Assembly (NCBI RefSeq): GCF_964291045.1
Contig: NZ_OZ197277.1
Span: 310,001 to 374,000 of the forward strand
Source: PALSA-1444 sp964291045
GTDB lineage: Bacteria; Chlamydiota; Chlamydiia; Chlamydiales; Rhabdochlamydiaceae
Length of the DNA: 64,000 nucleotides
Direction of reading: 5' to 3'
Shown here: positions 51,625 to 60,018 of the stretch, piece after piece
How the letters are laid out: every line of letters begins with the position of its first letter
Numbering within the stretch: the first letter of the stretch is position 1
Program-made: the position numbers and the translations under genes
The notes under the pieces: model-generated
Database searches by the model: none
What the model saw: only the letters and a program-made list of their open reading frames with translations
What the model was told of the DNA's origin: nothing

Positions 51625-52524
51625 TCAAATACGAGGATGGCGTATCATCTCATTCCAAATTCTCTTTGCCTTTGAGCGAGAAGAGTTAATGTAATATATT
51701 TTATTTTGAGTTGCGAAGGAAGAAAAGATATTTCCTATACTGTGTACCATCTTAAATGTAAGAATGGCTTGATTAAGAGATGTTTCTAATAAAAAGGAGA
51801 GAGTGGTTTGAGGGTTAAAAAAAAGAGCGTTAAAAATGAGCTTTAAAGAAGGGGCTATGCGCTTGGGGAGTATGTTAGGTTGCAGCGAACAAATCATCGC
51901 TAGAAGAAATAAGATTTTAAAATTTTTCTTGCGAAGAGCATCGATTTTTTCTATCCCAGCAAAAATGTGATAGCTGATCTCTATGATAGGACGGGGAAGT
52001 TTGCTGATGAGAAAGGGGGGAATAGAGTTCTTAAATAGATAGGTTAAAGAAAAATAACATCTTTTTCCAATATAACAGGTTGCAACACCCGCACTCACGG
52101 TAGCGACAAGTTGAAAAATCTTATTTTGAAATAAACGTGCAATCTTTTCAGGAGCTTGGATGAGGGCGAGCTTTTTGAAATGAGCATAAAAGAAAGAGGT
52201 TGGGGGAGCAATCTCCTCAGCAAGAGATACGATAGCCTCTCCCTGATTTTCAAAACTTTGATGAAATACAATGTGTAGAAATTGCTCTCTGGGGTCTTGA
52301 GAAGAAAATTGATATCTTAAGGGAGGGTGATAAAGTTCATGCTGAATCATGAAATCGATAAAATATTCACACGCTTTTTTCACATCTTCTGGGTATTTTT
52401 GAGGATTTAAAGCCCTTTTTGCCCACTTAGCAGCTATTTTCTGATGGTAAGGAGGAAGTTTTTCAGAGAGTTTAGATTCCGTAATGATCAGGTCTCTATA
52501 GGTTTTGTAAAGAAGAGGAGTCAT
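51625..52524 (-). CDS. Membrane protein of unknown function, coupled to the 52521 gene
   Basis: 299 residues. Residues 1-140 are hydrophilic and helical. A hydrophobic pair lies near residues 148-180 (IFQLVATVSAGVATCYIG and YFSLTYLF), and another hydrophobic stretch near 200-225. No signal peptide. I start at ATG 52524, which forms an ATGA overlap with the stop of the upstream gene; the 52587 frame start would give a longer overlap. Tight coupling suggests the two proteins act together. It is not recognised. Confidence 0.6.
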   Translation of the reverse strand: MTPLLYKTYRDLIITESKLSEKLPPYHQKIAAKWAKRALNPQKYPEDVKKACEYFIDFMIQHELYHPPLRYQFSSQDPREQFLHIVFHQSFENQGEAIVSLAEEIAPPTSFFYAHFKKLALIQAPEKIARLFQNKIFQLVATVSAGVATCYIGKRCYFSLTYLFKNSIPPFLISKLPRPIIEISYHIFAGIEKIDALRKKNFKILFLLAMICSLQPNILPKRIAPSLKLIFNALFFNPQTTLSFLLETSLNQAILTFKMVHSIGNIFSSFATQNKIYYINSSRSKAKRIWNEMIRHPRI

Positions 52525-54503
52525 AATGATATTTCTTTTTGGATCAGTTCTTGAGGAAAGAAAATGCCTTGAGATACAAGCATCCATTCCATCATTTCAG
52601 GAGAGAGGCCATTTTCAGCTAAATCTTCCAAGGGAAAATGGCCTAAAAATTCATCTTGCCTTTGCCGGTTTATTGCAGAGTAAAGAGATGTTTCAAGAGA
52701 TTCTATTCCTGTCAGTATGCGTTTAATGGTATCTTGTTCTAAAAAAGGGTTAATTTTTTGAATTTGCGAGATTTGCGAAGCATGGTGAAAAGCAGCTTGA
52801 AAAGGTTCTAGTTCAAGAGGCAAAGCTTCTTCTAAAATATAGCGCTTTAAAGAAGTGAGAGCCTTTTCACCTAAGCTCTTTTGAGAGAGAAGAGAAGATA
52901 AATGCTCTTCATGTTTTCGTCTCTCTAGTAAGACAGGGTATTTTTCGCCTAGCCAGCTCTTCACTTGACTTAAGGCAAAAAGCTCTTCCAAAAAGCTTTC
53001 CCATGAAATAGGAAGAAGCTCAGTTAAACTGAATGTTTGTCCTGATATTGCAGTAATTTTTATTTGAAGAAGATCTTTTTGTTTAACCACATCAATCAGT
53101 TCGATAAAGAGGGTAAAAAGATGAGGAAGAGGAGCATTACTGTATTTTTGATGACAGATAGGGCGGAGTATTTCAAGCTCTTTTTCATAGAGCGCAGTAT
53201 AGTGATCTTGGTTCCATGTGCGCATTTCACTTTTTAGCCACTCGGTAATTTTTTCTCTTAAGGGATGCCCTTCTTTAGCTTGAATATGCCTTTGTATAGT
53301 TAAAATAATGCAATTTTCGTTGTAATCATCAAAAAATAATTTTAGATAAGTTGCTTTATCCAAAGAAGAAAGTAGCGGCTCATCGATATGCCGTGTCCCA
53401 GGTATGCCTAAGAGTGGCCCTAAGGTTTTTAGGTAGAGATTAAAGTAATGCGTATTTTGAGAATGATTGCCAAAATGTTTTTGAATTTGACTCTCAGCAA
53501 TCTGCTTTCTTTGATGAGCAAGGAGCTCGGTGAGATGCTCTTTAAGAGAGAGGTCCATATTCATGAACATTTGATGCATGCCATAATAGGAGTTCATGGC
53601 ATCTCCCATCAATCTTCCTCCGCAATGATTGCCTGTTAAAGCAATATCAATCACCATACGCGCTCTTGTTAAGAGTATCTCCTCATATTGCCCTCGTTCA
53701 GAAGAAGAGTATTGCATACAGTTTTTTCCGTAACGGTTTTCAAAGGCTACTAGGTCTTGATGAGATTTATTTAAGGAGAGACGAAGGGCATTTTCAATCT
53801 GTTCATAAAACTGCATTAACCTGGGAATATCATAAGAGGGGGGAGTTCCAATAAAGGCTGTTTTTTGATGGATCCTTTGAAGCACTGTTTGTAATAAAGA
53901 GCGGAGTTCATCAGGTGTGTATGTTTTTTCATCTTCTTTAAGAGAGCCTTGATCCATATACCCAATTTCCTCAGTATGGGTAAAATTGATTTCATCAAAG
54001 AAGGTTAATAAGGTGTCTATTTGAATCTCATCAGATACATGCTTGGCCTCTAGAATAAGCTCTTTTGTCCGGATATGACTTAGTTGAATAGAAGCACTTA
54101 AGAAAAGCCGCAGGGGATTGTCTTCTTGATTTATAGAGAGTTTATGGATGAAGAGTCTAGTGAATGTAGTCACGATACAAAAGAGGGAAGAGAGGACGCA
54201 AAAAGCTATTTTTAACACAATTAAAGGAATATCAAAGGTGATTTCCCATGTGTTTTTTTGAGAGTTATATCCAATGACATGATATTGAAAAGAGGTGCCA
54301 AAATAAGAAGCTGTTTGATAGAGCGATCCAGCTAAAGCCAAAGCTGCAGCCTGAATAATGATAAAAGATCTTATAGCTACCTGGATGATTTTTTGATCAA
54401 AAGATGGCGGAGGGTTTTTATAAGAGCGTGCTTCAAACTGAGTAAAGTCCACTTCGTAGAGAGGTGAAGAAATAAACTGAATCACTGCCATGTTAACAAT
54501 CAT
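52521..54503 (-). CDS. Large protein with N-terminal two-lobed hydrophobic region (candidate inclusion membrane protein)
   Basis: 660 residues. Two hydrophobic lobes near residues 45-65 (SFIIIQAAALALAGSLY) and 90-115 (IPLIVLKIAFCVLSSLFCIV) are separated by about 25 residues. After that come about 530 hydrophilic, helix-rich residues with no recognised domain. A bilobed hydrophobic N-terminal half with a hydrophilic tail is the hallmark of chlamydial Inc proteins, though the loop here is a little long. The start is ATG 54503 or 54491; neither has a good ribosome site. It is coupled to the 51625 gene. Confidence 0.6.
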   Translation of the reverse strand: MIVNMAVIQFISSPLYEVDFTQFEARSYKNPPPSFDQKIIQVAIRSFIIIQAAALALAGSLYQTASYFGTSFQYHVIGYNSQKNTWEITFDIPLIVLKIAFCVLSSLFCIVTTFTRLFIHKLSINQEDNPLRLFLSASIQLSHIRTKELILEAKHVSDEIQIDTLLTFFDEINFTHTEEIGYMDQGSLKEDEKTYTPDELRSLLQTVLQRIHQKTAFIGTPPSYDIPRLMQFYEQIENALRLSLNKSHQDLVAFENRYGKNCMQYSSSERGQYEEILLTRARMVIDIALTGNHCGGRLMGDAMNSYYGMHQMFMNMDLSLKEHLTELLAHQRKQIAESQIQKHFGNHSQNTHYFNLYLKTLGPLLGIPGTRHIDEPLLSSLDKATYLKLFFDDYNENCIILTIQRHIQAKEGHPLREKITEWLKSEMRTWNQDHYTALYEKELEILRPICHQKYSNAPLPHLFTLFIELIDVVKQKDLLQIKITAISGQTFSLTELLPISWESFLEELFALSQVKSWLGEKYPVLLERRKHEEHLSSLLSQKSLGEKALTSLKRYILEEALPLELEPFQAAFHHASQISQIQKINPFLEQDTIKRILTGIESLETSLYSAINRQRQDEFLGHFPLEDLAENGLSPEMMEWMLVSQGIFFPQELIQKEISL

Positions 54504-54613
54504 GCTATAATGAGAAGAAGATTATTTTAAATATAAATTATTAATATTCTATACAGGCTTTAATAATCATTACACAATATCTTATTTTAGAGTGTGTTGT
54601 ATTACTTTTTTAT

Positions 54614-57600
54614 TTATAGAATTGTGCACTTCATCTGATTTTTATAACGAGAAGGAATAAGATCTCCGTTTACTTTAAACCCCTTAGGCAAAGCAGTAAG
54701 CCTTGTACAAGAAGAGAGATTAAGATCTTTTCCTACTTCTAAATCTTCAGGAAGCCTTTTCAATGCTGTACAATCAGAAAGGTTAAGAGACCCTCCAACT
54801 TTAAGGCCACCTGGTAAGGTGGTAAGAGATTTGCAGTAAGAGAGATCAAGATCTTTTCCCACTTCCAAATTTTCAGGAAGCTGTATCAATGCCTCGCAAC
54901 CATAAAGATCAAGGTTTTTTTTAATTTTAAGACCATCTGACAAGGCAGTAAGAGATTCGCAGTAAGTGAGATCAAGATTTTTTCCTACTTCTAAATCTTC
55001 GGGAAGTTCTGTCAATCTTATACAATTAGAAAGGCTAAGAGATCCGTTGACTTTAAGTCTCTTAGGTAGGCCGGTAAGAGATTCACAGGAAGGGAGATCA
55101 AGATCTTTTCCTACTTCTAAATCTTCAGGAAGTTCTATCAATTTCATACAATTAGTAAGGGTAAGAGACCCTTTGACTTTAAGCCTCTTAGGTAGAGTAG
55201 TCAAAGACTCACAATAAGAAAGATCAAGATCTTTTCCTATTTCCAAATCTTCAGGAAGATGCGTGAATGCTGTACAATCAGAAAGATTAAGAGTCCCGTT
55301 GACTTTAAGATTTTGTGGCAAAGTGATAAGAGATTTACAATAAGAAAGGTCAAGATCTTCTTCTACTTCTAAACTCCCAAGAAGCTCTGTCAATGCTTGA
55401 CAATCAGAAAGATTAAGCACCCCGTTGATTTTAAAACTTCCTAGTAAAGTGGTAAGAGATTCGCAATGATGAAGATCAAGATCTCTTTCTACTTCTAAAC
55501 TCCCAATAAGCTCTGTCAATGCTGTACAATAAGAAAGATTAAGAGATCCTTTAATTTTAAATCCTTGTGGGAAGGTGGTCAAAGATTTGCAATGATGAAG
55601 ATTAAGATCTTTTCCGACTTCCAAATCTTCAGGAAGATGAGTGAGTTCTGTACAATTAGAAAGATTAAGAGATTCTTTAACTTTAAGTCCCTGTGGTAAG
55701 GTAGTCAAAGAGTTGCAATCAGAAAGATCAAGATGACTTCCTACTTCTAAATCTTCAGGAAGATGTACCAATGTTTTACAATGGTAAATATTAAGAGATC
55801 CTTTGACTTTAAGCCCTTTTGGCAAGGAGGTCAAAGATTCACAATAAGAAAGATCAAGATGATTTCCTACTTCTAAATCTTCAGGAAGATGTACCAATGC
55901 TTTACAACGATAAATATTAAGAGATCCTTTAATTTTAAGCCCTTTGGGTAAGGGAGTAAGAGATTCGCAATCAGAAAGCTTCAGATCTTCTTCTACTTTC
56001 AAACCTTCAGGAAGCTCTCTCAGCGCTTTACAATCATAAAAGATAAGAGATCCTTTGACTTTAAGCCCTTTTGGTAAGGTAGTAAAAGATTCACAATGAT
56101 AAAGAGTAAGATTTTTTCCTATTTCCAAATCTTCAGGAAGCTCTGTCAATGCTGTACAATGAGAAAGATTAAGAGATCCTTTAACTTTGAGTCCTCGTGG
56201 TAAGGTCGTCAAAGATTCGCAGCTAGAAAGCTTCAGATCTCCTTCTACTTTTAAATCTTCAGGAAGCTCTGTCAATGCTTTACAATCATAAAAGATAAGA
56301 GATCCTTTGACTTTAAGCCCTTTTGGTAAGGTAGTAAGTCCTGTACAATTAGATAAGTGAAGATTTCCTTCTACTTCTAAATCCTCAGGAAGTTTTGTCA
56401 AGGGTGTATAAACATCAATTGAAAGAGATCCTTTAATTTTAAGCCCTTTGGGTAAGGGAGTAAGAGATTCGCAATACTGAAGATTAAGATCTTTCTCTAC
56501 TTTCAAATCTTCAGGAAGCTCTGTCAACGCTTTACAACGAGAAAGTGAAAGAGATCCTTTGACTTTAAGGCACTGTGGTAAGGTAGTAAGTCCTGTACAA
56601 TTAGATAGGTCAAGATCTCTCTCTATTTCTAAATTTTCAGGAAGATGAGTCAATGCTGTACAACCAGAAAGATTAAGAGATCCTTCGAGTTTAAGGCGCT
56701 GTGGTAAGGTAGTAAGTCCTGTACACTTAGATAGGTCAAGATTTCCCTCTACTTCTAAATCTTCAGGAAGATGAGTCAATGCTGTACAACCAGAAAGATT
56801 AAGAGATCCTTTAACTTTAAGGCGTTGTGGTAAGGTAGTAAGTCCTGTACACTTAGATAGGTCAAGATTTCCTTCTACTTCTAAATCTTCAGGAAGATGA
56901 GTCAATGCTGTACAACCAGAAAGATTAAGAGATCCTTTTACTTTAAGTCCTTTGGGTAAGGTAATAAGCATGTTACAAAAAGAGAGATGAAGATCTTCTT
57001 CTACTTCTAAATCGTCAGGAATTTTTTTCAATGCTTGACACCAAGAAAGATCAAGAGACCCTCTAACTTTAAGTCCTTTGGGTAAGGGAGCAAGCTTTTT
57101 ACACTCCCAGAGGTCAAGATCTCCTTCTATTTCTAAATTTTCGGGCAGTTTTGTTAATAAGCTACACTCCCGAAGTGAAAGAGCTCCTTTAACTTTAAGC
57201 CGGCGTGGTAAGGTAGTCAAAGATTTGCAATAAGAGAGATTAAGATCTTTTCCTACTTCTGAGTCTTCAGGAAACTTTTTCAATGCTTTGCAACTAAAAA
57301 GATTAAGCGACCCTCCTACTTTAAGTCCTTTTGGTAATGAAGTAAGCTTTGTACAATTAGAGAGATCAAAGTTTCCTTCTACTTTTAAATTTTTAGGAAG
57401 ATAGGTTAATGCTGTACAACAAAAGAGATTAAGAGTTTCTTTAACTTTAAGCCCTCTTGGTAAGGTAGTCAAAGATTCGCAATAAGAAAGATCAAGATCT
57501 TTTCCTACTTCTAAATCTTCAGGAAGCCCTATCAATTCTTGACAATGAGAAAGATTAAGAGACCCTTTAACTTTAAGTCCTTGTGGTAAGGAAGTAAGCT

Positions 57601-57985
57601 CTGTACAATTAGAGAGATCAAGGTCTCCTTCTACTTCCAAATCTTCAGGAAGTTCTACCAACTCTTGACAATGAGAAAAGTTAAGAGTCCCTCCTACTTT
57701 AAGCCCTCTTGGTAAGGTCATAAGTCCTGTAAAATCAGAGAGAGGATCGCATATCAAGGAGCCATCTATTTCAACATCTTTAGATTGTAACAGGGCAAAA
57801 AATTGGATATTAAAGGCACATATTTTTACATCCCCCTTAATGAGTATTTGGGTTGGTAAAATCTCTAGATTTGTAAGCTGATTGAGATTTTCTGCTAAAA
57901 GGGTGTATGGATGTTCTTGCTGGTTCACATCTAATGAGCAATTAAGAAAAGAATGGGTCTTATGATAGTTATGTGAAATATACAT
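54614..57985 (-). CDS. Giant leucine-rich-repeat protein lacking an NEL domain
   Basis: About 1123 residues. The start at ATG 57985 is chosen because the N-terminus then aligns residue by residue with the other two LRR paralogues (M-x-I-S-x ... SLxVNQQ). The shared N-terminal module ends near residue 85. The rest is about 48 tandem 21-residue LRRs alternating LPEDLEVxxDLDLSxC and LPKGLKVKGSLNLSxC. The protein stops within a repeat-like segment (GDLIPSRYKNQ), without the LRR cap and NEL domain of its paralogues. It is either a target-binding effector without ligase activity or the product of a 3' deletion. Triplicate 126-bp units are at 56641, 56767 and 56893. Confidence 0.85.
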   Translation of the reverse strand: MYISHNYHKTHSFLNCSLDVNQQEHPYTLLAENLNQLTNLEILPTQILIKGDVKICAFNIQFFALLQSKDVEIDGSLICDPLSDFTGLMTLPRGLKVGGTLNFSHCQELVELPEDLEVEGDLDLSNCTELTSLPQGLKVKGSLNLSHCQELIGLPEDLEVGKDLDLSYCESLTTLPRGLKVKETLNLFCCTALTYLPKNLKVEGNFDLSNCTKLTSLPKGLKVGGSLNLFSCKALKKFPEDSEVGKDLNLSYCKSLTTLPRRLKVKGALSLRECSLLTKLPENLEIEGDLDLWECKKLAPLPKGLKVRGSLDLSWCQALKKIPDDLEVEEDLHLSFCNMLITLPKGLKVKGSLNLSGCTALTHLPEDLEVEGNLDLSKCTGLTTLPQRLKVKGSLNLSGCTALTHLPEDLEVEGNLDLSKCTGLTTLPQRLKLEGSLNLSGCTALTHLPENLEIERDLDLSNCTGLTTLPQCLKVKGSLSLSRCKALTELPEDLKVEKDLNLQYCESLTPLPKGLKIKGSLSIDVYTPLTKLPEDLEVEGNLHLSNCTGLTTLPKGLKVKGSLIFYDCKALTELPEDLKVEGDLKLSSCESLTTLPRGLKVKGSLNLSHCTALTELPEDLEIGKNLTLYHCESFTTLPKGLKVKGSLIFYDCKALRELPEGLKVEEDLKLSDCESLTPLPKGLKIKGSLNIYRCKALVHLPEDLEVGNHLDLSYCESLTSLPKGLKVKGSLNIYHCKTLVHLPEDLEVGSHLDLSDCNSLTTLPQGLKVKESLNLSNCTELTHLPEDLEVGKDLNLHHCKSLTTFPQGFKIKGSLNLSYCTALTELIGSLEVERDLDLHHCESLTTLLGSFKINGVLNLSDCQALTELLGSLEVEEDLDLSYCKSLITLPQNLKVNGTLNLSDCTAFTHLPEDLEIGKDLDLSYCESLTTLPKRLKVKGSLTLTNCMKLIELPEDLEVGKDLDLPSCESLTGLPKRLKVNGSLSLSNCIRLTELPEDLEVGKNLDLTYCESLTALSDGLKIKKNLDLYGCEALIQLPENLEVGKDLDLSYCKSLTTLPGGLKVGGSLNLSDCTALKRLPEDLEVGKDLNLSSCTRLTALPKGFKVNGDLIPSRYKNQMKCTIL
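56641..57018 (-). repeat. 126-bp tandem units in the large LRR gene
   Basis: Near-identical units begin at 56641, 56767 and 56893. Each encodes a pair of 21-residue LRRs, so the duplicating unit is two repeats. Confidence 0.85.
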
Positions 57986-58021
57986 GATAAATTTTAATGG
58001 ATGCATTTTTCCATAATGCAT

Positions 58022-58175
58022 TGTTTTTGTAAATTCAAAAAATGCAACAAATTAAATTTTTTTAATCATTCGGAATGAGTGTGTTGCATAATGCTATAAA
58101 AAATATTAATTTTTTGAAAAAAGCCTCTTGTCTTCAAAAAAGCTCATCACATTTTTAAGATGCATATGTTAGAGA
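58022..58175. other. AT-rich upstream region of the large LRR gene
   Basis: 154 bases between the LRR gene and the lptB 3' remnant. It should hold the LRR promoter on the minus strand; a weak TATAGC/TATGCA region is near 58095, and no firm -35 is seen. Confidence 0.3.
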
Positions 58176-58326
58176 TTATAACTTAAAGTCTTCCCCAAAA
58201 TAGAAAAGTCTAGCTTCTTGGTGATTAAGGAGCTCTTCTACAGTTCCTGAAATGAGAATTTTACCCTGACGAATTAAATAGCTCCTGTCCACAATAGAGA
58301 AAATTTCTCTTGCGTTATGATCAGTA
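58176..58326 (-). pseudogene. lptB: Severed 3' end of lptB (47 codons)
   Basis: On the minus strand this stretch reads HNAREIFSIVDRSYLIRQG, then KILISGTVEELLNHQEARLF and YFGEDFKL, then a stop. It is the C-terminal tail of LptB in the exact frame that would follow the LITD end of the upstream fragment. There is no frameshift or stop inside it. Joined to the upstream piece it gives about 243 residues, the normal LptB length. It has no start codon or ribosome site of its own. Confidence 0.9.
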
Positions 58327-58507
58327 ACCTAACTTGCTAGTTACCTAAAATAGCCCTTATACATGAAAAAGCATCTTTTTTTAATAAAATTCCATGTAAA
58401 AAACAACGGAATTTTAAAAAAAACACGCAAAAAAAATCATTAAAAAAGGCTTTTTCAAGATAATTTGCATAGAAATTAAAAACTGCTTATCAACTAACAA
58501 GTTAGGT
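58327..58507. mobile_element. 181-bp miniature inverted-repeat element (MITE) inserted in lptB
   Basis: The ends are ACCTAACTTGCTAGTT (58327-58342) and AACTAACAAGTTAGGT (58492-58507), inverted repeats matching at 15 of 16 positions. The flanks ATCAGTA at 58320-58326 and 58508-58514 are a 7-base target duplication (8 if the outermost A of the left arm is counted as target). Removing the element and one duplicate restores the lptB frame exactly. It has no open frame for a transposase and contains an internal dyad (AAAATTCC / GGAATTTT near 58407-58436), so it must move with help from a transposase elsewhere. Confidence 0.92.
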
Positions 58508-59095
58508 ATCAGTAATCAAAACGCTAATCCCTTTACTTTTTAAGTGGTGGATCATTTTTTTTACATCAGCGATTGAGAGGGGATCGATATTTGCAAAAGG
58601 CTCATCAAGAAGGAGAAGAGAGGGATTAGAGACAAGCGCTCTTGTGATTTCTAGCCGTCTTCTTTCTCCGCCAGAGAGCATTCCCGCTTTTTTCTTCGCA
58701 AGAGGGGCTAAATGGAGCTCATTTAAAAGGAGTTCTAGCTTCTCTTTTTGCTCTTGAGGAGAACTCGTTAATGTTTCTAAGACACAGAGAATATTTTCTT
58801 CAACAGAAAGAGATCTAAATACAGAAGGTTCTTGAGCTAGATACCCCATGCCAAGAGAGGCTCTTTTGTGAATGGGTAAATGGGTGATCTCTTGATCTTT
58901 AAAAAATACAGATCCACTATCTGGTTTAATCAGTCCCATTGCCATGTAAAAGGCGGTTGTTTTGCCGGCTCCATTAGGGCCTAGTAATCCGACAACTTCC
59001 CCTGCATTAACAGTAAAAGAGAGACCGCTGACAACAGCTTTATGGTGATATGCTTTATGGAGATTATCAACTTTAAGAAGCGTGTTTTTTGTCAT
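58502..59095 (-). pseudogene. lptB: LptB ATPase truncated by a MITE insertion
   Basis: ATPase of the lipopolysaccharide export machine (LptB2FG). Residues 1-196 are normal: Walker A GPNGAGKTT near 33-41, Q-loop GYLAQEPSVF, signature LSGGERRRLE, Walker B LLLLDEPFA. After LITD, the element supplies one Thr codon and a stop, so 47 C-terminal residues are lost, including the H-loop histidine needed for ATP hydrolysis. The start is ATG 59095, overlapping the LptA/LptC-like gene by 23 bases. Unless another lptB exists in the genome, this copy should be inactive or severely impaired. Confidence 0.9.
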
Positions 59096-59846
59096 GAAAT
59101 ACCTGATTGAGAAGTTGTTGTTCTGTAGCAGAAAGAGAAAAAGAGACACATCCCACTCCTTGAATGGAATACTCTTTTGCAAAAGGATCATAGATGAGAT
59201 GGATCTCATCTGCACTCATTTTAAGAGACGGGGATTCTTGGGTGATGAGTACTTTAGAACCTGTATGTGCTTTTAAAATGCAGTTTTTTGTAGAAGGGTG
59301 ATAACTCACATGGTCTGCAACCGCTTGGATTTGATGGGAGAGAGCCTCTTTAGACAGGATTTTAATCGCGCCTTCAAGCTCTAACTGATGCGGAGAGAAA
59401 AGTTTGCCCCCTTCTTCATAGGTGAGTATCGCCTCTTGTGCTTCAAGAAGGAGCTCCTCTCCTTCATAAAGAAGAGGTGTATGACAAGAAGAGGGGTGAG
59501 CTGTGATGGTATGCGTAAGAGAATCCACATGGATAGGGCCGTAAGAGGTAATATGATCGCCTGTGATGCTCTTAAGGGTCGTGACACCTGTTGTATAAAG
59601 ATCAGCTGTCAGGTGATTTTCAAGAAACAGCTTCATTTCCTCAGAAGAGGATAAACACCCAAGAGGGGGGAATTCAATGAAGGAAGCTCCTTTCAAAAAG
59701 ACGGTGCTCTCTTGATGTTTAAAATCAATACAATCACTTTTAAGATGAATCTTTTCTTGAGCAAGAGTATGAAGAGAGCCTACAACTTGATAGAGTCTTA
59801 GTTCTTCTAAAGCAAAGTTGAGATCAAAATGCGTAGCCTTTAACAA
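59073..59846 (-). CDS. LptA/LptC-like (OstA-type) protein, start unclear
   Basis: About 257 residues with beta-rich, repeated strands (TVFLKGASFIEF, ITSYGPIHVDSLTHTITAHP, AILTYEEGGKLFSPHQLELEGAIKI in pieces) like the beta-jellyroll of LptA/LptC, which carry LPS across the periplasm. It sits directly upstream of lptB, as expected for an lpt operon. No ATG exists near the 5' end: the frame begins at TTG 59846 and is closed by a TAA nine codons earlier, and no signal peptide or anchor is visible. The N-terminus may be lost, which would fit decay of the operon. Confidence 0.6.
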   Translation of the reverse strand: MLKATHFDLNFALEELRLYQVVGSLHTLAQEKIHLKSDCIDFKHQESTVFLKGASFIEFPPLGCLSSSEEMKLFLENHLTADLYTTGVTTLKSITGDHITSYGPIHVDSLTHTITAHPSSCHTPLLYEGEELLLEAQEAILTYEEGGKLFSPHQLELEGAIKILSKEALSHQIQAVADHVSYHPSTKNCILKAHTGSKVLITQESPSLKMSADEIHLIYDPFAKEYSIQGVGCVSFSLSATEQQLLNQVFHDKKHAS

Positions 59847-60018
59847 TCCTATAATGATAAGGGAATTATTTTACATACAAATCATGAACATTCTGCATGA
59901 GGTTTTAATAATCAATGATCATTAAAAAAATCGCCTGTTTTTAGGAGCATAAGAGTGTAAGAATAAGACAATGCCGCCCCTCTACACAAATGCATGTATA
60001 GGGGCGTCATCTAAATCG
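59847..60018. other. Gap containing the LRR-NEL gene terminator hairpin
   Basis: A stem of 12 pairs with one mismatch (CGCCCCT at 59975-59981 with AGGGGCG at 60000-60006, extended by TACA/TGTA) lies just past the stop of the LRR-NEL gene on the minus strand. It could end that transcript. The remaining part shows no gene. Confidence 0.5.

Noticed and set aside
58327..58507. lptB break as a sequencing error
   Set aside because: Paired terminal repeats, a duplicated target and an intact downstream frame are not produced by base-call errors.
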